DNA of 64,000 bases, taken from Mycolicibacterium sp. P9-22. GTDB lineage: Bacteria > Actinomycetota > Actinomycetes > Mycobacteriales > Mycobacteriaceae. The stretch spans positions 1 through 64,000 of the forward strand of contig NZ_NPKP01000010.1 in the NCBI RefSeq assembly GCF_008329585.1. The letters are read 5' to 3'. This document shows, one piece after another, positions 16,575 to 26,001 of the stretch. The position numbers and the translations under genes were made by a program. Below the pieces are notes generated by a model. It had not been told where the DNA came from. It did not search any database and saw only the letters and a program-made list of their open reading frames with translations. The number at the start of each line of letters is the position of its first letter. Within the stretch, counting starts at the first letter, position 1.

Positions 16575-18116
16575 GTGATCGATCTGAGCCGCAGATCTTT
16601 CTTGGGAGGATCGCTGGGCTTGGGCGCGGCGCTGGCCGTCGGGGCCTGCGGTACCGAGGCCACCCAGAACGGGGCGGGCGCGGGAACGCCCAAGGCAGGC
16701 GGAACACTGCGCGTCGGCGCGCTCGGCCAGGCATCCGGGGTGGTATCCGACCCGTTCGGCCTGTTGGGCAATGACTCCGACATGCTGATCATGTCGCTGG
16801 TCTACGAGTCGCTCACCGTCCCCGGTCGCTCGCCCAACGTCATGCCACGCCTGGCCACCTCGTGGACCGCGGACCCGGCGCAGCAGAACTGGACATTCAC
16901 CCTCGCCGAGAATGCGAGGTTCCACGACGGAACTCCGGTGCGACCCGAGGACGTTGCCTGGTCGCTGCGCACCCTCGGGGCCGCGACGCCGTGGAAGGTT
17001 CCGGTGGATCTGGACTCCATCCGCCCCTCGGGCCCCAACGCCGTCACCATGCGCACCCCCACTCCGAACAGCCAGTTACCGCTGCTGGTGCGGCTGATGA
17101 CCTTCACCGTCAAGGAGGGCACCACCGACCGCGGGGGTTTCAACGGCAGCGGCCCGTTCCGCGTCGAACCGGGTTCCTATCGCGACGGCAATGTCGAACT
17201 GGTCCGCAACACCGAATGGCACGGTGACCCACCGTTGTTGGACCGCATCGTGATCTCACGGTTCGAGTCCGCCGATGCACTGAGCAACGCCGTCGTGGGC
17301 GGGCAGATCGATCTCGCCTCCAACGTCGGTGCGCTTGCCGCGCGTACCGCATCCGCGCGTCCCGAGCTGACAGTCGTACGCCGACCCAACGACCTGTCGA
17401 TGCCCATTGCGATCCGGACTTCGGATGGCCCCTTCACGGATCCGCGGGTGCGCGAGGCGATTCGGCTGGCGGTCGACCGCCAGGCGATGATCGAGCAGAT
17501 CCTGTCCGGCTACGGCACGGTCGGCAACGACGTGCTCGGCACCGGGGACCCCACCATCGCACACTTCGCGCAGCGTGAGCGCGACACGAACCGCGCGAAA
17601 CAACTTCTGGCCGAGTCGCGTTTCGACACCGGTCGGAGATACCCGCTGCTCACCAAGCGGGAGGTGGTCGGTGAAGTCGAGTCGGCGGAGTTGTTCGCCA
17701 CGCAAATGAGCGAGATCGGCCTGAACATCGACGTGGTGGTCAAGGACACCGCCGACTTCTACGACAACTATTGGGCCAAACCGGCAGCGCCGCTGTCGAC
17801 CGTGACCTGGGCGACCAACGATTCGGTGATGTTCTTCGCCAGCAAGGTGCTCAACTCCGAATCGACCAGCAACGAAACAGCTTTCCGGGACCCCGGCTTT
17901 GATGCCGCGTACCGTGCCGCGCTGGCCGTGCCCGCGGAATCGGCCGAGTACCGCGACGCCAGTACCGAGATGCAGCAGATCCAGTTCGACCGCGGCGGTT
18001 ACGTACTGTGGGGCATGGCCGACGGCATCGACGTGGCCAGGTCGCAGGTACGCGGTCTGCCGGAGGTCGGCGGGTGGGGTCGCGCGCAACTCGAGAAGAC
18101 GTGGCTGGACGCGTAG
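16575..18116 (+). CDS. Opp/Dpp-family substrate-binding lipoprotein (Tat)
   Basis: A 513-residue SBP_bac_5 protein. GTG 16575 is chosen because GGGGGA precedes it and it puts the twin-arginine signal (SRRSFLGGSLGLG) at the very N-terminus, followed by the lipobox AVGAC. Family motifs include PRLATSWT, FHDGTPVRPEDVAWSL, and PFTDPRVREAIRLAVDRQAM. Such proteins bind peptides, nickel or metallophores and feed them to the membrane pore. It heads a tightly coupled ABC operon. The substrate cannot be read from sequence; the SIP reductase upstream favours a metal chelate. Confidence 0.88.
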   Translation: MIDLSRRSFLGGSLGLGAALAVGACGTEATQNGAGAGTPKAGGTLRVGALGQASGVVSDPFGLLGNDSDMLIMSLVYESLTVPGRSPNVMPRLATSWTADPAQQNWTFTLAENARFHDGTPVRPEDVAWSLRTLGAATPWKVPVDLDSIRPSGPNAVTMRTPTPNSQLPLLVRLMTFTVKEGTTDRGGFNGSGPFRVEPGSYRDGNVELVRNTEWHGDPPLLDRIVISRFESADALSNAVVGGQIDLASNVGALAARTASARPELTVVRRPNDLSMPIAIRTSDGPFTDPRVREAIRLAVDRQAMIEQILSGYGTVGNDVLGTGDPTIAHFAQRERDTNRAKQLLAESRFDTGRRYPLLTKREVVGEVESAELFATQMSEIGLNIDVVVKDTADFYDNYWAKPAAPLSTVTWATNDSVMFFASKVLNSESTSNETAFRDPGFDAAYRAALAVPAESAEYRDASTEMQQIQFDRGGYVLWGMADGIDVARSQVRGLPEVGGWGRAQLEKTWLDA

Positions 18117-19051
18117 CCGGTGCCCTGCGGGTAGCGGCGGGGACGTCGAGTCGCGTCGCGATGCTCGCCGTGGCCCTGTTCGCGGTGGTGCTGGCAATGG
18201 CACTTCTGCCCGGAAACGGTGTGCGCGCGCTGCTCGGGCGGGACGCCAGTCAAGCCGAGATCGATTCCTATATACGTGAACTGGGCCTGGATCGTCCGGT
18301 ACTGGAACGATTCTGCGACTGGTTCGCCGGGCTGGTGCGCGGTGACTTCGGTGAGACGCTGCGCGGCGAATCGGTGAATGCACTGCTGGCTTCCAGACTC
18401 CCGAACACGTTGGCGTTGGCGCTGCCCGCTCTGGCACTGACCCTGGTGGTTTCCACGATCATCGCGGTGTGGTGGACGGGGGGTGACCGCCCGGTGTTCG
18501 GCCGGCTGGCCTCGGTGGGGACCACCGTCGTCATTGCGCTCCCGGAGTTCGTGGTGGCAACGGTGCTGGTGCTGGTGCTTGGTCTCACCCTGGACGTGCT
18601 GCCGGCAGTCACGATGCAGAATGCCGATGGCAGGCCGGCCAGCCTGTCCATGTACGTTCTGCCCATCGCGGCGCTCTCGATACCCCAGATAGGTTGGAAC
18701 AGCAGGGTGTTCGCTGCCGCCATCCGTGAAGCACGCATGCTGCCCTACGTCCGCGCAGCGGAGATCGACGGTGTCGCGGAGACCACGCTGTTCCTGCGGT
18801 ACATCCTGCGACCCGCACTGCCCACGATGATCGCCTCGCTGGCCACCACGGTCGGCATGATCGTGGGCGGTTCGGTGGTCGTCGAATCGCTGTTCAACTT
18901 TCCCGGCGTCGGAGCCCTGGTTGCCGCATCGGTGGCGACAAGGGATGTCAATATCGTTGCGGCGGTGGTCGCGAGCACCGGCATCGTCATTGTGGTGATG
19001 CTGATGTCGGCCGATGCGGTGCGCGCCTGGACAAGGGGCCACACGGTATGA
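18101..19051 (+). CDS. DppB-like ABC permease
   Basis: A 316-residue binding-protein-dependent permease. GTG 18101 is inside the end of the preceding gene (16-bp overlap) with GAGAAG just upstream. The N-terminal helix and IRELGLDRPVLERFCDWF segment are typical of DppB/OppB. The EAA loop is AIREARMLPYVRAAEIDG, expected to contact the ATPase. About six membrane helices. It pairs with the next permease to form the importer pore. Confidence 0.9.
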   Translation: MAGRVAGALRVAAGTSSRVAMLAVALFAVVLAMALLPGNGVRALLGRDASQAEIDSYIRELGLDRPVLERFCDWFAGLVRGDFGETLRGESVNALLASRLPNTLALALPALALTLVVSTIIAVWWTGGDRPVFGRLASVGTTVVIALPEFVVATVLVLVLGLTLDVLPAVTMQNADGRPASLSMYVLPIAALSIPQIGWNSRVFAAAIREARMLPYVRAAEIDGVAETTLFLRYILRPALPTMIASLATTVGMIVGGSVVVESLFNFPGVGALVAASVATRDVNIVAAVVASTGIVIVVMLMSADAVRAWTRGHTV

Positions 19052-19842
19052 CCTCGCGTCGCACGCTCCGGCTGGCCCCCGTGCTGATCGTGTTTCTGGT
19101 GATGGCGGCGGGCAAGCTGCTGGCCCCGGTGGCCGAAGGGACCGGCTCGGGCATACCTTTCGCGCCGCCGTCGGCCGCGCACTGGCTCGGTACCGACGCG
19201 ATGAGCGAGGACGTGTTCAGCAAGCTGGCGCACGGCGGATGGACCCTGGCGCTGGTGGCCGCCGTCATCGCGATATCGGTGACGGGACTGGCCGCGGTGC
19301 TCGGCGCGTTCGTGGCGTTGCGGCCACAATTGGCTGCGCCGCTGGCCTGGCTCGCCGATGCCATGCTGCTGGTGCCGCCGGTGCTGTTGATCCTGCTGGT
19401 GCTGGTGTCTTGGCCCGAGGGCGGTGTGTGGGCGCTGGTGGTGCTCGCCGTCGTGGCGGGCACGCCGTACACGACGAGGGTGATGTCGGCCGCGGCAACA
19501 CCGATCGCGGCGAGCGGCTATGTACAGGTCGCCGAGGCGGCCGGCGAGCGGGCACCCCACCTGATCTTCGGCCAGGTGCTGCCCAATATGGGTGACACCG
19601 TCGCCATCCAACTCGGATTGCGTTATGTGGAGGCGATTTACGTCGTCAGCACCGCGGCGTTTCTGCAACTGATCCCCTCGACCGGGTCCACCAATTGGGC
19701 GGTGATGGTGCGCGAGAACGCACCCGGGTTACTCCTCAATCCGGCCGCGGTGGTCGCGCCCGCCATCGCGATCGCCGTACTCGCCGTCGTGGTGAACGTT
19801 GCGGCGCTGCGACTGCACCGCCAACCGGTCGGGGTCCGGTGA
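19048..19842 (+). CDS. DppC-like ABC permease
   Basis: A 264-residue permease starting at ATG 19048 in an ATGA overlap. It has the DppC signature HWLGTDAMSEDVFSKL and the cytoplasmic loop GYVQVAEAAGERAPHLIF in place of a strict EAA motif. About six helices are predicted. The stop overlaps the start of the ATPase gene (GTGA). Together with the DppB-like subunit it makes the translocation channel. Confidence 0.9.
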   Translation: MTSRRTLRLAPVLIVFLVMAAGKLLAPVAEGTGSGIPFAPPSAAHWLGTDAMSEDVFSKLAHGGWTLALVAAVIAISVTGLAAVLGAFVALRPQLAAPLAWLADAMLLVPPVLLILLVLVSWPEGGVWALVVLAVVAGTPYTTRVMSAAATPIAASGYVQVAEAAGERAPHLIFGQVLPNMGDTVAIQLGLRYVEAIYVVSTAAFLQLIPSTGSTNWAVMVRENAPGLLLNPAAVVAPAIAIAVLAVVVNVAALRLHRQPVGVR

Positions 19843-21233
19843 GCATGCACGCCGTCACCACTCGCGGGCTCACCGTGACCTCGCACACCGGGGAGGTCCT
19901 GGCCGGTCCGGTCGACCTCGACCTCAGCCCCGGAACGGTGACCGCACTTGTCGGACCATCGGGCGGAGGGAAATCACTGGTGTGCCGCAGCCTCGTCGGT
20001 GACCTGCCCGCCGGTTCCGTGCGCAGTGGCGCCGCGACGGTGGCAGGCGCCGAGCTGCACGCACTGGACCGGCGCGGCTGGCGCCACCTGCGCAGGACCG
20101 GGATCGCCTATGTCGGGCAGGACCCGGGGTCCCAGCTGGCGCCGTTCGCATCGGTACAGCAGCTTCTCACCGAACTGGCGCACCCGTCCTGCCCGCCGGT
20201 GGCAGACCTGCTGACCCTCGTCGGGCTGGACCCGTCGCTGGCCCGCCGCCGGGCCGCGGACCTGTCGGGCGGCCAGCAACGACGAATCGCGTTGGTGCGC
20301 GCGCTGTCCCGGATGACTCCGGTGCTCGTGGTCGACGAACCGCTGGCCGGTTTGCACGAAGAACTGCGTGCCGTGGTGGCCGGCGTCCTGACCAGGACAG
20401 CCGACGCCAACGCCGTCGCAGTTCTGGTGACCGCCCACACCCGCGGCGCGGCGGCCCTGTTCACCGACCGGATCGTGGAGTTGCCGACCGCCGACGAGCA
20501 GCCTGGCAGGGCCGCGGCCGGGCCGCCGCGAGGCGGTGGCGATACGGTGCTCCGGGTGGATGGCCTCGGTGTGACCGTGAGTGGGCATCGACTGTTGGAG
20601 CAGGTCAGTTTCGGCTGTCCGGCAGGTGCCGCGGTGGCGCTGATGGGACCGTCGGGGGCAGGCAAGACCACACTCGGCCGTGCTCTCACCGGTCAGATTC
20701 GCGCTGACGCGGGCCACATCACCCTCGATGACAGACCACTTCCGCAATCCCTGCGCAGGCGAAGCCGGCAGGAGAAGTCCGCGATCCAGCTGATCCCGCA
20801 GAATCCGTTGGCGACCCTGAACCCACGTCATACGGTGGGCGACACCCTGCGCCGACCGCTGCGGCGCCGGGCTGCCACCGGCGGCCCCGAGCAAGCGGTT
20901 CCGGACCTGTTGCGCCGCGTCGGATTACCCGCCGATTTCGCGGACCGACTCCCGGCAGCACTCTCGGGAGGCCAGCGGCAGCGGGTCGCGATCGCCAGAG
21001 CGCTCGCCTATGCGCCAAGGGTGCTGGTGTGCGACGAGATCACCTCGGCGCTCGACCCGGCGGCCGCTGCCGTGGTGATGGATGTGTTGCGGTTCGAGAT
21101 GACCGAACGGGATCTGGCCGTATTGTTCATCACCCACGATGCCGATCTGGCTGCGGCGCACTGCGCGTCGATGTTGTATATGGACGGCGGGCGGATCCTG
21201 CCCCTCGAGGTGGGGGAGACGACGACGAGATGA
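19839..21233 (+). CDS. Fused two-domain Opp/Dpp ABC ATPase (DppD-DppF)
   Basis: A 464-residue protein with two complete ATPase domains in one chain. Domain 1 (about residues 5-215): Walker A GPSGGGKS, signature LSGGQQRR, Walker B VLVVDEPLAG. Domain 2 (about 235-460): Walker A GPSGAGKTT, signature LSGGQRQR, Walker B VLVCDEITSALDP. Separate DppD and DppF are the usual arrangement, so this is a fusion. GTG 19839 overlaps the DppC-like stop. Its stop overlaps the MATE start, so exporter and importer are one transcription unit. Confidence 0.9.
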   Translation: MSMHAVTTRGLTVTSHTGEVLAGPVDLDLSPGTVTALVGPSGGGKSLVCRSLVGDLPAGSVRSGAATVAGAELHALDRRGWRHLRRTGIAYVGQDPGSQLAPFASVQQLLTELAHPSCPPVADLLTLVGLDPSLARRRAADLSGGQQRRIALVRALSRMTPVLVVDEPLAGLHEELRAVVAGVLTRTADANAVAVLVTAHTRGAAALFTDRIVELPTADEQPGRAAAGPPRGGGDTVLRVDGLGVTVSGHRLLEQVSFGCPAGAAVALMGPSGAGKTTLGRALTGQIRADAGHITLDDRPLPQSLRRRSRQEKSAIQLIPQNPLATLNPRHTVGDTLRRPLRRRAATGGPEQAVPDLLRRVGLPADFADRLPAALSGGQRQRVAIARALAYAPRVLVCDEITSALDPAAAAVVMDVLRFEMTERDLAVLFITHDADLAAAHCASMLYMDGGRILPLEVGETTTR

Positions 21234-22648
21234 TGCTGCGAAAGACGCTGCGTGACAGTCGCCTACTGGTATCCCTGTCCGCGCCCATCGCCGGCATTCA
21301 GCTGGCGCAGGTGGCGCTGACCACCACCGACCTGCTCATGATGGGACTGATCAGTGTGCAGGCGATTGCCGCCGGGGGCCTGGCAATCACCCTTTACAAC
21401 CAGATCCGCACCATGTGTGTCGGCACCGTCACCGCGGTCAGCAACCTGGTCGCCATGTCGGTGGGCCGCGGCCAATCACGTGGTGCCCATGACGGATTCG
21501 ATGATCAGACGCACGATGAGGTGCGCAGGATCGTGCGTTCCGGCCTGCTGGTGGCCACGCTGGTCGGCCTGGCGGCGGCCGGGGTTCTCACGGCATTGAG
21601 TTTCGCGCTCGCCTGGTTGGGCCAGGACGCGCAGGTGCTGGCACTGGCGCAACCGATGATGATCGCGCTGGCGTTCGGGCTGATACCCATGCTGTGGCTC
21701 AATGTGCTGCGCCAATTCGCCGTCGGTATGCGCCGGCCCGGTTCGTTGATGTGGGTGACCATCGGATCGATCGGCGTCAACGCGGCGCTGAACGCGGCCT
21801 TCATCTACGGCTGGCTCGGCCTGCCCGCCCTCGGCCTCACCGGTGTCGGATTGGCCACCGCCATGGTCAATCTGCTCACCTGCGCCGCGTACTACGGCAT
21901 CGTCCGCCGAGACCACACCCTTGCGCAGTTCGTATCGGTGCGGTTCTGGCGTGCCGATACCCACACGACCCGCGAAATCCTGCGCCTCGGCATCCCGATC
22001 AGCCTGACCTACGGGTCGGAAGCGGGGATCTTCTCGGTGGCGGCGCTGATCATGGGGACCTTCGGGCCGGCCACCCTGGCGGCACACAACGTGGTGATCC
22101 AATTGACCTATATCGCCTTTCAGATCGCCATCGGCCTCTCCCACGGCGCGTCGACACTGGTGAGCGGAACGATAGGTCAGGGCAATCCCAGCGAGGCGCG
22201 CCGCATCGCACGCACTGCCCACACCCTGGGCGCGCTGGTCATGGCCGTCATCGGCGCGGTGTATCTCGTCGCGCCGCAGTGGGTCCTGTACCCCTTCCTG
22301 GACCCCGCGCAGGCCGCCGATGTGCTTCCGATCGCCCAAACCCTGCTGTACATCGCTGTCCTGCAGCAGCTGTTCGACTGCGCACAGAACATCGGGGTCG
22401 GCCTGTTGCGCGGGCTGAGTGACACCCGCAGCGGATTCCGGATCACCCTGGTCGGCTATTGGGTTCTCGGGCTCCCAGTCCTGTTGGTCTGCGCGTATCC
22501 GCTCGGGCTGGGCGGTTACGGCGTGTGGCTGGGGCTGAGCGCCGGCCTCGCGCTGACCGCATGGCTCTTGCATCGCCGCTTCATCGCCGGGCTGAGCGCA
22601 TTGCCGGATCAGGGTCTGCGGGCTCGACCGGGAAGTGACGTTGCGTGA
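21230..22648 (+). CDS. MATE-family efflux transporter
   Basis: A 472-residue protein with about 12 membrane helices in two repeats, starting at ATG 21230 behind GGGGGAGACG and overlapping the ATPase stop. MATE features include APIAGIQLAQVALTTTD in helix 1 and AHNVVIQLTYIAFQIAIGLS near the start of the second half. MATE proteins export drugs, organic cations or secondary metabolites using Na+ or H+. As the last gene of an ABC importer operon it may export the ligand that the importer brings back with metal. The gene converges on prpE with an 8-bp gap and no clear hairpin. Confidence 0.88.
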   Translation: MMLRKTLRDSRLLVSLSAPIAGIQLAQVALTTTDLLMMGLISVQAIAAGGLAITLYNQIRTMCVGTVTAVSNLVAMSVGRGQSRGAHDGFDDQTHDEVRRIVRSGLLVATLVGLAAAGVLTALSFALAWLGQDAQVLALAQPMMIALAFGLIPMLWLNVLRQFAVGMRRPGSLMWVTIGSIGVNAALNAAFIYGWLGLPALGLTGVGLATAMVNLLTCAAYYGIVRRDHTLAQFVSVRFWRADTHTTREILRLGIPISLTYGSEAGIFSVAALIMGTFGPATLAAHNVVIQLTYIAFQIAIGLSHGASTLVSGTIGQGNPSEARRIARTAHTLGALVMAVIGAVYLVAPQWVLYPFLDPAQAADVLPIAQTLLYIAVLQQLFDCAQNIGVGLLRGLSDTRSGFRITLVGYWVLGLPVLLVCAYPLGLGGYGVWLGLSAGLALTAWLLHRRFIAGLSALPDQGLRARPGSDVA

Positions 22649-22656
22649 GCGTCCAC

Positions 22657-24531
22657 TCAGCGCGTCGGGTGCAGGGTCTCCTTGAGCGCTTCGAGCACCG
22701 ACGGATCTTCGATGGTGGACGGCACCGGCTCGTCTCGGCCGTCGGCGATCCCGCGCATGGTCTTGCGCAGGATCTTCCCGGACCGCGTCTTCGGCAGTGC
22801 GGCAACCACATCCACCAATTTGAAGCTGGCCACTGCGCCGATGTCATTGCGCACCGCGTCGATCAGCTCACTGGCCACCCCCTCGGCCGAGAAGCCTGAC
22901 TTGAGCACCACCAGCCCGCGCGGCACCTGGCCCTTCAGTTCGTCGGCCACCCCGATCACCGCGCATTCGGCGACCGCGGGATGGCCGGCCAGTACGGCCT
23001 CGATGGATCCGGTGGACATCCGGTGCCCGGCCACGTTGATGACATCGTCGGTGCGCCCGACAACGAAGAGGTACCCGTCGGAGTCGATGTGCCCGCCGTC
23101 CCCGGTCAGGTAGTAGCCGTCGAAGGCCGACAGATAGGAGGACACGTAGCGATCGTCCTCACCCCACAGCGTGGGCAGCGTGCCCGGGGGCAGCGGTAGC
23201 TTGATGCAGATCGAACCCTCTTCGCCCGGTTCACATTCCGAGCCGTCCAGGCGCAGCACCCGGACGTCGTAGCCGGGCATCGGGACCGTCGCCGAGCCCG
23301 GTTTCACCGGCAGCTTCTCCACGCCCATCGGGTCCGCGGCGATCGCCCAGCCGGTCTCGGTCTGCCACCAGTGGTCGATGACCGGGATGCCGAGCTTCTC
23401 CGAGGCCCATTCGTAGGTGCCGGGATCAAGGCGCTCGCCGGCCTGGAACAGGTACTTCAGGTTCGACAGGTCGTAGTCGGCCAGCAGTTTGGCGTCGGGA
23501 TCCTCTTTTTTGATGGCCCGGATTGCGGTCGGTGCGGTGAAGAGCGCCTTGACGTTGTGCTCGGCGGCGACCCGCCAGAACGCGCCCGCGTCCGGGGTGC
23601 CGACCGGTTTGCCCTCATAGATGACGGTCGTCGCGCCCAGCAGCAGCGGTGCGTACACGATGTAGGAATGCCCGACCACCCAGCCGACATCTGAAGCGGC
23701 CCAGAACACTTCGCCTGGCTCGATGTCGTAGATATGGCGCATGGTCCACAGCAGCGCCACCGCATGCCCGCCGTTGTCGCGGACGATGCCCTTGGGCTTG
23801 CCGGTGGTGCCGGAGGTGTAGAGCACGTAGAGCGGGTCGGTGGCGGCCACCGGGACCGGCTCGACCGGTTGCACCGCGGCCATTGCCTGCGCCCAGTCCA
23901 CGTCGCGGCCCTCGACCAGCTCACACGGATGCTGCTCGCGTTGCAGGATCACGCACTTCGGGGTGGAGTGCTGTGCCAGGCGCAGTGCCGTATCGAGCAT
24001 CGGCTTGTATTCGACGGTGCGGGTCGGTTCGATACCGCAGGACGCGGAGACCACCACGGTCGGGCGGGCGTCGTCGATGCGGGTGGCGAGCTCGTGGCCG
24101 GCAAATCCACCGAATACCACCGAGTGCACCGCCCCGAGCCGGGCGCAGGCGAGCATCGCGATGACGGCTTCGGGCACCATCGGCATGTAGATGACCACGC
24201 GGTCACCCTTGGCGACGCCGAGCCCCTGCAGCACGCCGGCGAACCGGGCCGTCTGGTCCAGCAGCTCGCGGTAGGTGTAGGTGCGCTTGCTGCCGGTGAC
24301 GGGGGAGTCGTAGATCAGGGCGGCCTGGTCGCCGCGCTCGGCGATGTGCCGATCCAGCGCGTTGGCGCAGGTGTTGAGCTCGCCGTCGGGGAACCACCGG
24401 TAGAACGGCGGGTTGCTGTCGTCGAGCACCCGCGCGGGTTCCTTGGTCCAGGTGACGCCCTTGGCGGCGTCGGCCCAGAATGCCGACGGGTCGGTGATAC
24501 TGGCGTCGAAAAGTTCGCGATAGCCGGACAT
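22657..24531 (-). CDS. Propionyl-/acetyl-CoA synthetase (PrpE-like)
   Basis: A 624-residue AMP-forming acyl-CoA synthetase; ATG 24531. The adenylation motif is YTSGTTGKPKGIVRDNGGH, which in this form is typical of PrpE rather than Acs. Further motifs are YKPMLDTAL, WWQTETGW, YYLTGDGGHIDSDGYLF, RTDDVINVAGHRMSTG, and the regulatory lysine segment PKTRSGKILRK near the C-terminus. It activates propionate or short-chain acids to CoA thioesters. The gene stands alone. Acetate specificity is possible. Confidence 0.9.
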   Translation of the reverse strand: MSGYRELFDASITDPSAFWADAAKGVTWTKEPARVLDDSNPPFYRWFPDGELNTCANALDRHIAERGDQAALIYDSPVTGSKRTYTYRELLDQTARFAGVLQGLGVAKGDRVVIYMPMVPEAVIAMLACARLGAVHSVVFGGFAGHELATRIDDARPTVVVSASCGIEPTRTVEYKPMLDTALRLAQHSTPKCVILQREQHPCELVEGRDVDWAQAMAAVQPVEPVPVAATDPLYVLYTSGTTGKPKGIVRDNGGHAVALLWTMRHIYDIEPGEVFWAASDVGWVVGHSYIVYAPLLLGATTVIYEGKPVGTPDAGAFWRVAAEHNVKALFTAPTAIRAIKKEDPDAKLLADYDLSNLKYLFQAGERLDPGTYEWASEKLGIPVIDHWWQTETGWAIAADPMGVEKLPVKPGSATVPMPGYDVRVLRLDGSECEPGEEGSICIKLPLPPGTLPTLWGEDDRYVSSYLSAFDGYYLTGDGGHIDSDGYLFVVGRTDDVINVAGHRMSTGSIEAVLAGHPAVAECAVIGVADELKGQVPRGLVVLKSGFSAEGVASELIDAVRNDIGAVASFKLVDVVAALPKTRSGKILRKTMRGIADGRDEPVPSTIEDPSVLEALKETLHPTR

Positions 24532-24587
24532 AGGGCAAACCGTAATCTGCGTCACGTTGCAACGCGGTTGCAACCGCGCAGAAGGCT

Positions 24588-25136
24588 TCAGCCGGTGCGC
24601 CCGAGCGCGGCCAGCACCCTGGTCTGCCGGTCGCCGCCGTCACGGATTTCGGCGCGTTTGCAGACACCCTCCATGTAGAGCGCCTCACCCCAGCCGGCGA
24701 TGCTGCGCTCCAGGCTGTCCAGCTCCGGTTCGGTGAAGCGGTACGGCGTCTCGGTGACCGCGGCGAGGTCCCAGCGGTGCGCGATCAGGTCGAAACCGTA
24801 GAACTGCAGCAGGGCGTCCCCGACGGTGGTCGGCCCGAAATGTCCGTCGAAGGTGCGGGCAGGCACGGCCGGGTCGGCGAGCAGCTCGCGCACCGCGCCG
24901 GCATGCGCGAACCAGGCCGCGCGCGGATAATTGAGGTCGGGCCGCGCAGGCAGCGCCAGGCCGTGCCCGGTCAGGTAGTCGCGTTCGGTGTCGATCAGGT
25001 GGGCCAGCACATCGCGGGCGGTCCATCCCTCACACGGGCTGGGCTTGTCCCAATCCTCGGCGCGCAGGCGAGCGATCACCGTGGCCATGCCCTCGGCCAG
25101 TTCGTCATAGGTCTCTGCGACACTCGAATCGGTCAT
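24588..25136 (-). CDS. DinB-like maleylpyruvate isomerase family protein
   Basis: A 182-residue protein beginning at ATG 25136. The N-terminal half has the MDMPI_N/DinB four-helix pattern PSPCEGWTARDVLAHLIDTE, with the metal-binding histidine, and later YGFDLIAHRWDLA with a second histidine. Such proteins are mycothiol-dependent or of unknown function in actinobacteria. It is divergent from an AraC regulator with a 24-bp gap, so the two may share regulation. Confidence 0.82.
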   Translation of the reverse strand: MTDSSVAETYDELAEGMATVIARLRAEDWDKPSPCEGWTARDVLAHLIDTERDYLTGHGLALPARPDLNYPRAAWFAHAGAVRELLADPAVPARTFDGHFGPTTVGDALLQFYGFDLIAHRWDLAAVTETPYRFTEPELDSLERSIAGWGEALYMEGVCKRAEIRDGGDRQTRVLAALGRTG

Positions 25137-25160
25137 GAGCCGACGATAGGCAGCGAGACG

Positions 25161-26000
25161 GTGGGCGCATTGGACAAACCCGACAACTCGGTGGCGGCCG
25201 AGCCTGCTCACCTGCTCGACCCCGCACATCGCGCCGCCATCGACATGTCCCGCCCGGCCGCGAGCCCCGAATTCGCCGGTTTGGTCCGGCGGTTCTGGTT
25301 GCCGGTGTGGCGGGTGCCGTCCGGTGAGGTCTACACCCAGCGGGTGCTGCAGTATCCGGTGTGTCTGGTGGTCGTCACCGGGGATTACGCACGGTTCTAC
25401 GGTCCGGCGTCGGGTTTGGCGGCCACCCCGCTGAGCGGTGACGGGTGGGCCGCCGGGGTCATGTTCGAGCCGGCCGCCGGCGCCCTGCTCACCGGCGGTG
25501 AGGTGGCCCGCCGGACGGATGGCCATGTCGAGTTGGCGGATCTCTTCGGATCCGCGGGCGCGTCGTTGGCCGCGCGAATCCGGGCCACCATGAAGCCCGA
25601 TCCCGTTGCGCCACAGGCACAATCCGCTGTGACCGAGGAGTATCAGGACTTTCTGCGCGGCCATCTACCGGTCGATGGGCAAGGTCTGCTGGTCAACGAG
25701 GTGGTCGCCTATGTGGAGGACAACCCGGAAGTGACCCGCGTCGCCGATGTCTGCGCGCATTTCGGCATCGGTGAGCGGTCCCTGCAGCGACTCACCCGGC
25801 ACCGGGTGGGGCTGACCCCGAAGTGGCTGGTGCGTCGCCGCCGCATCCAGGACGCGACGTGGCGGCTGCGCACCGGCGCGACGACGATCGCTGCCCTGGC
25901 CGCCGACCTCGGATACGCCGACGAGGCCCATCTGAGCCACGACTTCCGGCGGGTCACCGGGATGACGCCGGGCGCTTTCGCCGCCCACTACGCCGACTGA
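25161..26000 (+). CDS. AraC-family transcriptional regulator
   Basis: A 279-residue regulator; GTG 25161 is the likely start, with TTG 25170 also possible. The N-terminal 150 residues resemble the DUF6597 sensor domain (FWLPVWRVPSGEVYTQRVLQYP). The C-terminal HTH_18 domain has VADVCAHFGIGERSLQRLTRHRVGLTPKWL split over the first helix pair, and LGYADEAHLSHDFRRVTGMTP as the second. It likely controls the divergent DinB-like gene or itself. It converges end to end with the kinase-less kdpD gene. Confidence 0.88.
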   Translation: MGALDKPDNSVAAEPAHLLDPAHRAAIDMSRPAASPEFAGLVRRFWLPVWRVPSGEVYTQRVLQYPVCLVVVTGDYARFYGPASGLAATPLSGDGWAAGVMFEPAAGALLTGGEVARRTDGHVELADLFGSAGASLAARIRATMKPDPVAPQAQSAVTEEYQDFLRGHLPVDGQGLLVNEVVAYVEDNPEVTRVADVCAHFGIGERSLQRLTRHRVGLTPKWLVRRRRIQDATWRLRTGATTIAALAADLGYADEAHLSHDFRRVTGMTPGAFAAHYAD

Positions 26001-26001
26001 C

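Noticed and set aside
22640..22660. Terminator between MATE and prpE
   Set aside because: Only 8 bp separate the stop codons and no hairpin is visible.
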